Below are positions 17,693-25,322 of a DNA stretch of 64,000 bases, in pieces. Source of the stretch: Amycolatopsis roodepoortensis (lineage in GTDB: Bacteria; Actinomycetota; Actinomycetes; Mycobacteriales; Pseudonocardiaceae); contig NZ_JADBEJ010000004.1 of assembly GCF_014873915.1 (NCBI RefSeq), positions 930,001 to 994,000 of the forward strand, written 5' to 3'. Position numbers and translations under genes: made by a program. How positions within the stretch are numbered: the first letter of the stretch is position 1; each line of letters starts with the position of its first letter. The notes below the pieces were generated by a model. That model had not been told where the DNA came from. It made no database searches and worked only from the letters and a program-made list of their open reading frames with translations.

Positions 17693-18022
17693 TCACACGG
17701 CTCGCTTTTTCAGTTTCCTACGCTCGCGTTCGGAGAGCCCGCCCCAAATACCGAACCGCTCGTCATGCGCGAGGGCGTACTCGAGGCACTCGTCCTTGAC
17801 CTCGCAACCGAGGCAGATCCGCTTGGCTTCACGGGTGGAGCCGCCCTTCTCGGGGAAGAACGCCTCCGGGTCCGTCTGCGCGCAGAGGGCCCGTTCCTGC
17901 CAGTCCTGCTCTTCCGCGGAGGCGTCGTCGAAAAGCTCGGTGAGATCGCCCAGTTGCTGCTCCGGGACCTCACCCCAACCCACGACTTGCCCCCATTCCC
18001 TTCCATCTGCTTCCAACCGCAC
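17693..18022 (-). CDS. whiB2: WhiB-family iron-sulfur transcriptional regulator, WhiB2/WhiB type
   Basis: The protein has the four conserved Cys that ligate a [4Fe-4S] cluster (first in ALCAQTDPEAFFPEKGG, then CLGCEVKDEC), the GIWGG turn and a basic RERRKLKK tail. The first-Cys context and the full C-terminus match the WhiB/WhiB2 (WhmD) branch needed for septation and sporulation control with SigA. GTG 18022 is chosen because AGGAGG is five bases upstream, giving 109 residues. The longer frame, to 18109, would begin at or before the predicted transcription start. The gene sits at the end of the mannose/DUF3499/zincin block, as in mycobacteria. Confidence 0.92.
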   Translation of the reverse strand: MRLEADGREWGQVVGWGEVPEQQLGDLTELFDDASAEEQDWQERALCAQTDPEAFFPEKGGSTREAKRICLGCEVKDECLEYALAHDERFGIWGGLSERERRKLKKRAV

Positions 18023-18113
18023 GTCCGCCTCCTCGCTGTCCACGCACTCCCCAGGCTGGCGGTGTTGAAACACCATCCGCCGCCCCCTTCCAGCGACGAA
18101 TGACATCACTGTG

Positions 18114-18142
18114 ATTACACCCGTGTAGTGCGGTCAGGTCAA
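18114..18142 (-). promoter_or_regulatory. Sigma-70-type promoter of whiB2
   Basis: On the minus strand TTGACC (18142-18137) and TGTAAT (18119-18114) are separated by exactly 17 nt. The predicted start near 18107 leaves a leader of about 85 nt before GTG 18022. Confidence 0.55.
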
Positions 18143-18232
18143 GCGGAGTAGCGAGTTCGGGGGATACCCGCGCGCGGAAGCGCAAGGGGACACGCCGAGA
18201 ACTTCACATCGGGCATACGGAAGACTGGAGGG

Positions 18233-19009
18233 GTGCAGAGATCAGCAGCGCGGCCCAGCCCGATCTTCCTCGGCATCCTCGCGGTCACCGTCCTGGGCGG
18301 TGTACTGGCGGCTTTCGGTGATGCGACCACGATTTCCAGCCAGAAGTACGACCCGCTCATCATCACCGGCGTCGTCCTGCTCGTCGCCGGTGGCTGGGTC
18401 GCGTCACTGACGCTGCACGAGTTCGGGCACGCGATGGTGGCGTTCCGCGGCGGCGACCACAGCGTCGCCCACAAGGGTTACCTCTCCATGGACGTCCGGA
18501 AATACACGGATCCCGCACTGTCCATCATCCTGCCGTTGGTATTCCTCTTCATCGGCGGCATCCCGCTGCCGGGTGGCGCGGTGTGGATCGAACACGGGCG
18601 CCTGCGGTCACGCGGCGTCCAGTCTTGGGTGTCGCTCGCCGGCCCGTTGAGCAACCTCGGCGTCGGTGTCCTGCTGACCCTCGTCGTCGCGCTCGTGCCG
18701 ATGTCGTCCGGTCTCGTGATCGGGCTTTCGTTCCTGGCACTGCTTCAGATCGTCACGTTCATCCTGAACATCCTGCCGATCCCCGGCCTCGACGGCTGGG
18801 GCGCGATCGAGCCCTACCTTTCGCCCGGCGCGCGGGAGTTCGGCGCGAAAGCCCGGCCCTGGGCGCCGATCGTGCTGTTCGCCGTGCTGTTCCTCGTACC
18901 CGGAGCCAGCTCGTTGCTGTGGCAGGGATCCTTCGCGGTCTTCGACACCATCGGCGGGTTCAAGCTCGCGGCGATGTATGGACAAGACGCGTTCATGTTC
19001 TGGAAGTGA
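18233..19009 (+). CDS. Site-2 protease family (M50) membrane metalloprotease
   Basis: This 258-residue intramembrane zinc protease has the HEFGH motif (H62, E63, H66) in its second hydrophobic segment and the third zinc ligand in NILPIPGLDGW (NxxPxxxLDG) near residue 185. Five to six hydrophobic helices are visible and there is no PDZ or CBS domain, so it belongs to the short S2P branch. Such enzymes clip membrane-bound anti-sigma factors or other regulators; the substrate here is unknown. The GTG start lies one base after GGAGG, which is close for an SD, so the start may be slightly different. The 3' end overlaps the convergent gene by 17 bp. Confidence 0.85.
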   Translation: MQRSAARPSPIFLGILAVTVLGGVLAAFGDATTISSQKYDPLIITGVVLLVAGGWVASLTLHEFGHAMVAFRGGDHSVAHKGYLSMDVRKYTDPALSIILPLVFLFIGGIPLPGGAVWIEHGRLRSRGVQSWVSLAGPLSNLGVGVLLTLVVALVPMSSGLVIGLSFLALLQIVTFILNILPIPGLDGWGAIEPYLSPGAREFGAKARPWAPIVLFAVLFLVPGASSLLWQGSFAVFDTIGGFKLAAMYGQDAFMFWK

Positions 19010-19799
19010 GCTCTCCCTCGGGGTGCTCGGTGAACCACTCGTGCGCCCGCTTCCAGACGCGTTTGAGGCCGGAGCGCTCGCCGAGGTAGTCGCCCGCCAT
19101 GCCGACGACCGGCAGCTTCCCGAGCGCGCGGTGGAAAAGACGGCCGCGGGGCCGTTTCTCCAGTTCGTCGACGATGCCCAGCAGACCCCGGCCCAGGCGC
19201 CACAGCGTGCCGGCGGCGGCCTTCAGGGTGATCTTGCCGTGCTTCTTCTTCGCGTCGTCGAGTTCTTCGGTGAGCTTCGCCGCTTCGTCGTCTTCGGCGG
19301 CTTTGTCGTGATCGGCGTGTTTGCCCGCCGCGAGGACCGGATCGATGTCGCGTTCGAAAAGGACCCATGCGATCAGCCGGACGCGGGAGCCGACGTCGGT
19401 CACGCCGTACTCCCCCGCGATCGCGCACAGCAACACGCCTTGTGCCGCCGAACCGAGCGCGTCCTGCACGGGGAGCCGGTCGGCCAGCGCGCCGCCGAGA
19501 CCGGGGATCGCGGTGATCAGCGCGGTGAACCGGCCCACCCGGTTCACCCACCAGTCGGTCCGCTGGTAGTTCGACATCTCGGCCCACGCCGCGGTGCCGG
19601 GCACCTTGACCGAGGTGATCCCGTTGAGCAGCTTGTCCTTCAGCCCGGGCTCGACGCCGTCGAGATCCTCGTGGCGGCGTCCTCGTGCCTGCAGGCCGAA
19701 CGGGTCCGCGTCACGCAGCGCGTCGACCATCGGCCCGCAGCCGCGGACGAACGGCCGCAGCACCGCCACGACCTGGCGGTCCGAAATCGCTTCACCCAC
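18993..19799 (-). CDS. Conserved hypothetical protein
   Basis: This 268-residue protein has no motif I recognise. Its features are a hydrophobic Gly/Ala-rich segment near residues 92-135 (through PGLGGALADRLPVQDALG), a highly charged Glu/Lys stretch near 165-195 and a basic, Trp-containing C-terminus. The first part reads like a soluble helical protein that may touch the membrane. Its start overlaps the end of the upstream small membrane protein by 8 bp, so it is probably cotranslated with it and with mshB. Its 3' end overlaps the S2P gene on the other strand. Function unknown. Confidence 0.65.
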   Translation of the reverse strand: MGEAISDRQVVAVLRPFVRGCGPMVDALRDADPFGLQARGRRHEDLDGVEPGLKDKLLNGITSVKVPGTAAWAEMSNYQRTDWWVNRVGRFTALITAIPGLGGALADRLPVQDALGSAAQGVLLCAIAGEYGVTDVGSRVRLIAWVLFERDIDPVLAAGKHADHDKAAEDDEAAKLTEELDDAKKKHGKITLKAAAGTLWRLGRGLLGIVDELEKRPRGRLFHRALGKLPVVGMAGDYLGERSGLKRVWKRAHEWFTEHPEGELTSRT

Positions 19800-20196
19800 T
19801 GCCAGCTCCCTTCGCCCTGCCGAGACCGCCGCCCAGCGCCAGTGCCCCCGGCAGCGCCCCGCCGCCGATCAGCAGCAAGGCCCGCCAGTCCTGTATCAGC
19901 ACCAGATCACCACCGGGGCCGGTCGCGCCCATTCCCAGTACGACTAGTACCCAGACGAGCAGCGGAATCACCGAAAAGGAGGGCCGCACCACTTTTGCGG
20001 TCGTCCGCACCAGCAGCGGGGTGGTGATCACCGCGAGCACCACGGTCACCGGCAGGGGCGCGTCGCCGGCCTTCGGCAGCACGATCCCGTCGAGGCGGAG
20101 CGGCAGGAAGAACAGTTCGAGCAGGCCGAGCAGGAACGCGTCGAAGGTCAGCAGGGCCAGCAGCAGACGCTGCCGCGACGTGAGCGGCGGGTTCAC
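19792..20196 (-). CDS. Small membrane protein downstream of mshB (Rv1171-like position)
   Basis: This 134-residue protein has four hydrophobic segments (about 10-30, 47-62, 74-92 and 104-122), a short polar N-terminus and a Gly-rich C-terminus. It overlaps mshB by four bases (ATGA), so the two are translationally coupled. Mycobacteria also carry a small membrane-protein gene (Rv1171) directly after mshB. A role in mycothiol metabolism is suggested by position only. Confidence 0.7.
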   Translation of the reverse strand: MNPPLTSRQRLLLALLTFDAFLLGLLELFFLPLRLDGIVLPKAGDAPLPVTVVLAVITTPLLVRTTAKVVRPSFSVIPLLVWVLVVLGMGATGPGGDLVLIQDWRALLLIGGGALPGALALGGGLGRAKGAGSG

Positions 20197-21035
20197 CTCG
20201 CGAGGCCCCCGAACAGATCGGCCGCGGCGCCTTCCGCCGGTCCGTGGGCGAGCACGAAGTACTCGTTCGGGGTGATCGGCTGCGCGATGTCGTTGCTCAG
20301 CGCGAAGTGATCCGCGAGATGCGGCGGAGCGGGCACGCTGACCTGGGTCTCGTGCGCCCGCAGCGCGGCCGCCTTCGCCGGGATGTGCGCGCCGACGTCG
20401 AGGACGGTCGTGATGGTCTCGTCCGGCGTCACCGGGAGTTCGCCGTCTTCCGGGACCCGGAACGGGGAGCGTCCGCGCAGCGCGGCGAGGCCCGCCGCGA
20501 CGGCGTCGCGGGAAGAGACGGTGTGGAAGACCCGCTCGACCGACGCGGCCTTCGGGGCCGCGGCCATCGTGACCTCGTGCGCGCGGATGTGGTCGGGGTG
20601 CCCGTAACCCCCGAAGGCGTCATACGTGACGACGACCTGGGGCCGGACCTCGTCGAGGATCTCGGCGAGCTGAGCCGCCTGTTCGCCGAGGTCGCCGCCG
20701 GAGAACGCGCGCGGATGGGCCGCGGACGGCGTCCCGGCCATGCCCGAGTCGCGCCAGCGGCCGATGCCGCCGAGGTACCGGTGCCGCGTGACACCCAGCG
20801 CCGCGCAGGCCGACGCCAGCTCGCCCGCGCGGTAGCCGCCGAGCTGGTCCGAAGCCCACGAGCCGAGACCGTCGAGGGACGGCGGGATGATCTCGCCTTC
20901 CTCACCGAGAGTGCACGTGACGACGGTCACCTCGGCGCCTTCGGCCGCGTAACGCGCGATGGTTCCACCGGTGGTGATGCTCTCGTCGTCCGGATGGGCG
21001 TGCACGAGGAGCAATTTGGGCAGATCGGAGATCAC
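20193..21035 (-). CDS. mshB: GlcNAc-inositol deacetylase of mycothiol biosynthesis
   Basis: MshB removes the acetyl group from 1-D-myo-inosityl 2-acetamido-2-deoxyglucopyranoside, the second biosynthetic step toward mycothiol. The LmbE/PIG-L fold is evident: AHPDDE (H14, D17 zinc ligands) near the N-terminus and the third ligand in YGHPDH near residue 146. The length (280) is typical, and the GTG at 21035 begins just before the conserved first strand. It is first in a minus-strand run with two uncharacterised genes and is divergent from the peptide-transporter ATPase. Its presence supports an actinobacterial host that uses mycothiol as its main thiol. Confidence 0.93.
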   Translation of the reverse strand: MISDLPKLLLVHAHPDDESITTGGTIARYAAEGAEVTVVTCTLGEEGEIIPPSLDGLGSWASDQLGGYRAGELASACAALGVTRHRYLGGIGRWRDSGMAGTPSAAHPRAFSGGDLGEQAAQLAEILDEVRPQVVVTYDAFGGYGHPDHIRAHEVTMAAAPKAASVERVFHTVSSRDAVAAGLAALRGRSPFRVPEDGELPVTPDETITTVLDVGAHIPAKAAALRAHETQVSVPAPPHLADHFALSNDIAQPITPNEYFVLAHGPAEGAAADLFGGLAR

Positions 21036-21232
21036 GGCTTGAAGACTAATTCGAACACGGCGCGCTTTCCTTTATAGGGTGTCGGGAACGGAAACCCCGA
21101 GCACCGACCTTAGTCGGGCGACTCTCGGTTATCCTCGCGCACGTCCGAGGCACTCTTTACCGCCGAGGACGCGTTGACACCGTCACGGCCGATGCGCCGC
21201 GACTGATAAGTACCCCCACGAAGGGCATCTTG

Positions 21233-23011
21233 GTGAGCACTGAAGCAGCATCGTCGGACCTCGGCGGCGTGTCGGGTTCGGTTCTGTCCATCTCCGACCT
21301 GAGCGTCTCGTTCCCGACCGACGAAGGCGTGGTCGACGCCGTCAAGGGCATCGGTTTCGACGTCAAGCCGGGTGAGATCGTCGCGGTGGTCGGCGAGTCC
21401 GGTTCCGGCAAGTCGGTGACCTCGATGTCGGTGCTCGGGCTGCTCCCGAAGACGAGCCGGATCGCGGGCGAGCTCCGCCTCGGCGACCGCAACCTCGCCG
21501 ACCTCAAGGAGAAGGACCTCCAGAAGATCCGCGGCAACCAGGTCGCGATGATCTTCCAGGAGCCGATGACCGCGCTGAACCCGGTCTACACCGTCGGCTG
21601 GCAGCTGCGCGAGGCGCTCCGCTCGCACCAGGACATCTCGAAGGAAGCCGCCGACAAGCGCGCCATCGAGCTGCTGGAGATGGTCGGCATCCCGAACCCG
21701 CCGCTGCGCTTCAAGCAGTACCCGCACCAGCTCTCCGGCGGTCTGCGGCAGCGCGTCGTCATCGCGATGGCGATCTCGTGCGACCCTAAGGTCATCATCG
21801 CTGACGAGCCGACCACGGCGCTCGACGTCACCGTGCAGGCGGAGATCCTCGGCCTGCTGCGCAAGCTGCGCGACACCCTCAACACCGCGATCGTGCTGAT
21901 CACGCACGACATGGGCGTCGTCGCCGACCTCGCCGACCGTGTGGTCGTGATGTACCAGGGCAACATCGTCGAAGAGGCGCCGGTGCGCGACCTGTTCGCG
22001 TCGCCCTCGCAGGAGTACACCCGCAAGCTGCTCGCCGCCGTCCCCGTGCTTGGTCAGCGTCCGGAAGGCCGCCGCCTGCTCGAAGAGGGCATCTCGGCCG
22101 ACAGCGACGAGGCCACGAAGATCGCCGAGGAGATCCGCCTCGAGGACTCCGAGCTCGCCGCGGTGATCGAGGAGAACGCGCCCGCGCTCGAGATCAAGAA
22201 CCTCGTGCTGGAGTACCCCGGCCGTCGCGGCCAGGCGAAGAACCGCGCGGTGGACGACGTCTCGCTGAGCATCGCCAAGGGCGAGATCGTCGGACTGGTC
22301 GGCGAATCCGGCTCCGGCAAGTCGACCGTCGGCCGCTGCGCGATCCGCCTGCTGACCCCGACCGCGGGCACCGTGTCGATCGCGGGCAAGGACATCACGA
22401 ACATGTCGAACAAGGACCTGCGCCCGCTGCGCCGGTACTTCTCGATCGTGTTCCAGGACCCGGCGTCCACACTGGACCCGAAGATGACCATCGGCGAATC
22501 GATCGCCGAGCCGATGGTGCTGCACAAGTTCCTGCAGGGCAAGGCCCTGAACGAGCGCGTGGCGTCCCTTTTGGACAAGGTCGAGCTCGGCGGCCACTAC
22601 CGCAACCGGTACCCGCACGAGCTGTCCGGCGGCCAGCGCCAGCGCGTCGCCATCGCGCGGGCGCTCTCGCTGGACCCGGCGCTGCTGATCGCGGACGAGC
22701 CGACGTCGGCGCTGGACGTGTCGGTGCAGGCGCGGGTGCTGGACCTGTTCCTGGACCTGCAGCGCTCGCTGCAGTTCGCCTGCCTGTTCATCAGCCACGA
22801 CCTCGCCGTCGTCGACCTGCTGGCCGACCGCGTCGCGGTGATGCAGCACGGCAAGCTGGTCGAGGTCGGCACGCGTGACCAGGTGCTGCACTCGCCGCGC
22901 GAGGACTACACCCGTCGTCTGCTGTCGGCCGCCCCGGTCGCGGACCCGGTGCTGCAGGCCGAGCGGCGTGCGGCCTGGGAGGCGGGCAAGCTGGCCCCGG
23001 TGGCCGACTGA
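21233..23011 (+). CDS. Fused two-domain peptide ABC transporter ATPase (OppD-OppF type)
   Basis: This 592-residue protein contains two complete nucleotide-binding domains. The first has Walker A GESGSGKS near residue 54, signature LSGGLRQRV and Walker B VIIADEPT. The second has GESGSGKST near 360, LSGGQRQRV and LLIADEPTSALD. Both carry the oligopeptide-type C-terminal extension after the D-loop. It should drive dipeptide/oligopeptide import by the permeases encoded on the opposite strand. GTG 21233 has AAGGG seven bases upstream; the TTG three bases earlier is less likely. Unlike usual opp operons, the ATPase gene converges on the permease genes rather than following them. Confidence 0.93.
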   Translation: MSTEAASSDLGGVSGSVLSISDLSVSFPTDEGVVDAVKGIGFDVKPGEIVAVVGESGSGKSVTSMSVLGLLPKTSRIAGELRLGDRNLADLKEKDLQKIRGNQVAMIFQEPMTALNPVYTVGWQLREALRSHQDISKEAADKRAIELLEMVGIPNPPLRFKQYPHQLSGGLRQRVVIAMAISCDPKVIIADEPTTALDVTVQAEILGLLRKLRDTLNTAIVLITHDMGVVADLADRVVVMYQGNIVEEAPVRDLFASPSQEYTRKLLAAVPVLGQRPEGRRLLEEGISADSDEATKIAEEIRLEDSELAAVIEENAPALEIKNLVLEYPGRRGQAKNRAVDDVSLSIAKGEIVGLVGESGSGKSTVGRCAIRLLTPTAGTVSIAGKDITNMSNKDLRPLRRYFSIVFQDPASTLDPKMTIGESIAEPMVLHKFLQGKALNERVASLLDKVELGGHYRNRYPHELSGGQRQRVAIARALSLDPALLIADEPTSALDVSVQARVLDLFLDLQRSLQFACLFISHDLAVVDLLADRVAVMQHGKLVEVGTRDQVLHSPREDYTRRLLSAAPVADPVLQAERRAAWEAGKLAPVAD

Positions 23012-23021
23012 CCCTCGGAAG

Positions 23022-23074
23022 TACACGAAGGCCCCCTTCGCCGCGCTGGACGCGGTGAAGGGGGCCTTTGTGTA
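23022..23074. terminator. Palindrome, variant copy of the GTGAAGGCC family
   Basis: Arms of about 24 bp (with G-U pairs) flank the loop at 23046-23050. The element contains the AAGGCCCCCTTC core shared with the other copies and starts 11 bases after the ATPase stop. A further small inverted repeat (CTGGAGGCGTA / TACGCCTCCAG) lies between it and the next palindrome. Confidence 0.75.
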
Positions 23075-23135
23075 TCTGGACGACACTCGCGTGTCTGGAG
23101 GCGTATCACGCGAGTTACGCCTCCAGGTCTTGAAG

Positions 23136-23188
23136 CGCGTGAAGGCCCCCTTCCCTCGGCTGAGCCGAGGGAAGGGGGCCTTCACGCG
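23136..23188. terminator. 53-nt perfect palindrome, copy 3 of the GTGAAGGCC family
   Basis: A 25-bp perfect stem with a 3-nt loop, identical over 58 nt (23131-23188) to the element after the first gene of the window (1423-1480). It lies between the convergent ATPase and permease genes and should terminate both directions. Confidence 0.8.
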
Positions 23189-23200
23189 TTGAAGAGGGCC

Positions 23201-24133
23201 TTACGCCTTCTGACGGCGCTGACGCGGGTCGAAAGCGTCCCGCAGACCGTCACCGATGAAGTTGATCGTCAGCGAGATCAGCACCAGCACGACGAACGGG
23301 CCGAAGAACAGCGCCGGCCGCGCCTGCAGCTGCGCGTAGTTCTCGAGGATGACTCGGCCGAGCGAAGTGTCCGGCAGCTGCACCCCGAGCCCGATGAACG
23401 ACAGTGCCGCCTCGATCAGCACGGCCTGCGCGATCGCGAGGGTCGCGTTGACCGTGATGAGGCCGACCATGTTCGGCACCAGGTGCTTGAACACGATGTG
23501 GAACGTCCCGGCGCCGGACGCGCGGGCGGCGTCCACGAACTCGCGCTGGGACAGCGACATCGACTCGGCCCTGGCGATACGGGCGATCGGCATCCAGCCG
23601 AAGGCCGCCAGCACCATCGCGACGATGTACCAGGTACCGCCGCCGAACACCTTGGCCAGGATGGCGGCCGCGGCGATCTGCGGGACGATCAGGAACAGGT
23701 CCGTCACGCGGGAGATCGCCGAGTCGGTGAAGCCGCGGAGATACCCCGCCATGGCACCGAAGACGGTGCCGATGGTGGTGGCGACGAGCGACACGATGAG
23801 CGCGATCAGCAGCGAGTACTGGGTGCCGCGCAGGATCTGCGACACCATCTCCTTGCCGACCTGCGTCGTGCCGAGCGGGTACTCCGCGCTGGGCTTGGCG
23901 AAGGACGGGAAGGAGCTGTCCTCGTAGCTGTACGGCCAGAAGATCGGCATGATCAGCACGGTCAGCACGAGCAGCAGCAGGACCGCCGTGCAGATCATCG
24001 CCAGCTTGTGCCGGAGGAACTTGCGCAGGACCAGCTTGCCCTGGCTCTGCGGCTCGGGCAGCGCCTCCGCCGGGAGCGCGCCGTCGGCGGGCTTGGAACC
24101 TTCCGCCGCGATAAGGGAGTTCAAGTCAGCCAA
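23201..24133 (-). CDS. oppC: Peptide ABC transporter permease, OppC/DppC type
   Basis: This 310-residue inner-membrane permease has an N-terminal OppC-type cytoplasmic segment and first helix (about residues 43-66), then five helices of the BPD_transp_1 domain. It includes the EAA loop EFVDAARASGAGTFHIVFKHL that contacts the ATPase and the final LSFIGLGVQLP block. The TTG start overlaps the oppB stop by eight bases, so translation is coupled. It pairs with OppB for import of peptides delivered by the lipoprotein encoded upstream. Confidence 0.9.
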   Translation of the reverse strand: MADLNSLIAAEGSKPADGALPAEALPEPQSQGKLVLRKFLRHKLAMICTAVLLLLVLTVLIMPIFWPYSYEDSSFPSFAKPSAEYPLGTTQVGKEMVSQILRGTQYSLLIALIVSLVATTIGTVFGAMAGYLRGFTDSAISRVTDLFLIVPQIAAAAILAKVFGGGTWYIVAMVLAAFGWMPIARIARAESMSLSQREFVDAARASGAGTFHIVFKHLVPNMVGLITVNATLAIAQAVLIEAALSFIGLGVQLPDTSLGRVILENYAQLQARPALFFGPFVVLVLISLTINFIGDGLRDAFDPRQRRQKA

Positions 24134-25142
24134 CGCGAATCCTCGGGTCCAGGATGCCGTACATCAGGTCGGCGATCAGGTTGGCGACGATGATGCTGCT
24201 GGCGATGAGCACCAGCCACCCCATCATCACCTGTGTGTCGCTCTTGGTCACGGCTTCGACGAGCAGCTTGCCCATGCCATTCCAGTTGAACACCGTCTCG
24301 GTGATGATCGCGCCCGAGAGCACGGCACCGAAGTTGACGGAGAACAGCGTGGTCACCGGGATGAGCGCGTTCCGGAAGGCGTGGCGGAAGATGACCCGGC
24401 CGTTGGCGAGTCCCTTGGCACGCGCGGTCCGCACGTAGTCCGCGTTCAGCGTCTCCAGCATCGAAGCGCGCTGGAACCGGCTGTAGGCGGCGAAGCTGAT
24501 CGCCATGATGGACAGCGTCGGCAGCAGGTACGCGCCGACATAACTGGCGAGGAAACCGCCCGGGCCGTCGAAATTCAATGATTCCGGGCTCGTGGTGCGG
24601 ATCCACGGGTTACCGAGCACATCGGACAGTCCCAGGTCCCGGACCCAGCCGTTGAACTCGATGGCGTACCGCTTGAGCACGATGGCGACACAGAAGATCG
24701 GCATCGAGAACAGCAGGAAGGCCAGCGTGGTGGCGATGTAGTCGAGGATCGAGTACTGCTTGACCGCCGCGACCACACCGACGAGGACGCCGAGGACGAG
24801 CGCGAGGATCTCGGCGCCGACGACGAGCTTCAAGGTGACCTCGAACGCGTCCATGACCTTCGGGAACACCGGGGCCTGCGCGTTGCCCTGTGCGATGGAA
24901 ACGCCCCAGTCGCCGGTGACGAAGTTGCCGAGCCAAGTGAAGTACCGGGGCACGATGCTCTGGTCGAGGCCGAGCTGCGAGGCCATCTGCGCGATGGCTT
25001 CCTTGCTCATGGCCGGGTTGCTCTTCATCTCGGCGAGCGGGTCACCGGTGCCGGCGACCATGACGAAACACAGGAAGGTCCCGACCAGGAGGACGGGAAT
25101 CGATATCGCCAGACGGCGAAGAATGTAGATCACCAGGTTCAA
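24126..25142 (-). CDS. oppB: Peptide ABC transporter permease, OppB/DppB type
   Basis: This 338-residue permease starts with the family-typical LVIYILRRLAISIPVLL helix. An extracytoplasmic loop follows, then five helices of the BPD_transp_1 domain with the EAA-type loop LNADYVRTARAKGLANGRVIFRHA. The open frame reaches 25280, but TTG 25142 has a strong GAGGAG seven bases upstream and places the first helix at residue 4, as in other OppB proteins. It is cotranscribed with oppC and probably with the binding-protein gene, from which it is separated by a hairpin that may lower its expression. Confidence 0.9.
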   Translation of the reverse strand: MNLVIYILRRLAISIPVLLVGTFLCFVMVAGTGDPLAEMKSNPAMSKEAIAQMASQLGLDQSIVPRYFTWLGNFVTGDWGVSIAQGNAQAPVFPKVMDAFEVTLKLVVGAEILALVLGVLVGVVAAVKQYSILDYIATTLAFLLFSMPIFCVAIVLKRYAIEFNGWVRDLGLSDVLGNPWIRTTSPESLNFDGPGGFLASYVGAYLLPTLSIMAISFAAYSRFQRASMLETLNADYVRTARAKGLANGRVIFRHAFRNALIPVTTLFSVNFGAVLSGAIITETVFNWNGMGKLLVEAVTKSDTQVMMGWLVLIASSIIVANLIADLMYGILDPRIRVG

Positions 25143-25243
25143 CGAACTGCTCCTCATCCGGGCCTGGCCGCCGAAGTGCTGGACCGCTGCCCGGTTGTCC
25201 ACCGTAGTGGCGGTAACCCTACGGTCAACAGCTACTTCCGGCG

Positions 25244-25278
25244 GGTACGGGGCCCGGCTTTTGGCCGGACCCCGTACC
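25244..25278 (-). terminator. Intercistronic hairpin between oppA and oppB
   Basis: A 9-bp outer stem (25244-25252 with 25270-25278), one mismatch, then 5 bp around a TTTTG loop. It lies 45 bases past the binding-protein stop. Placed within the operon, it likely causes partial termination or 3'-end protection, giving more binding protein than permease. Confidence 0.7.
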
Positions 25279-25322
25279 ACCAGGATCGCGTAAGCGAGTG
25301 GTGAAAAAGCGGGGCGGAGGCC

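Noticed and set aside
18023..18109. N-terminal extension of WhiB2
   Set aside because: GTG 18022 has a perfect SD, and the predicted promoter would start transcription at about 18107, inside the extension.
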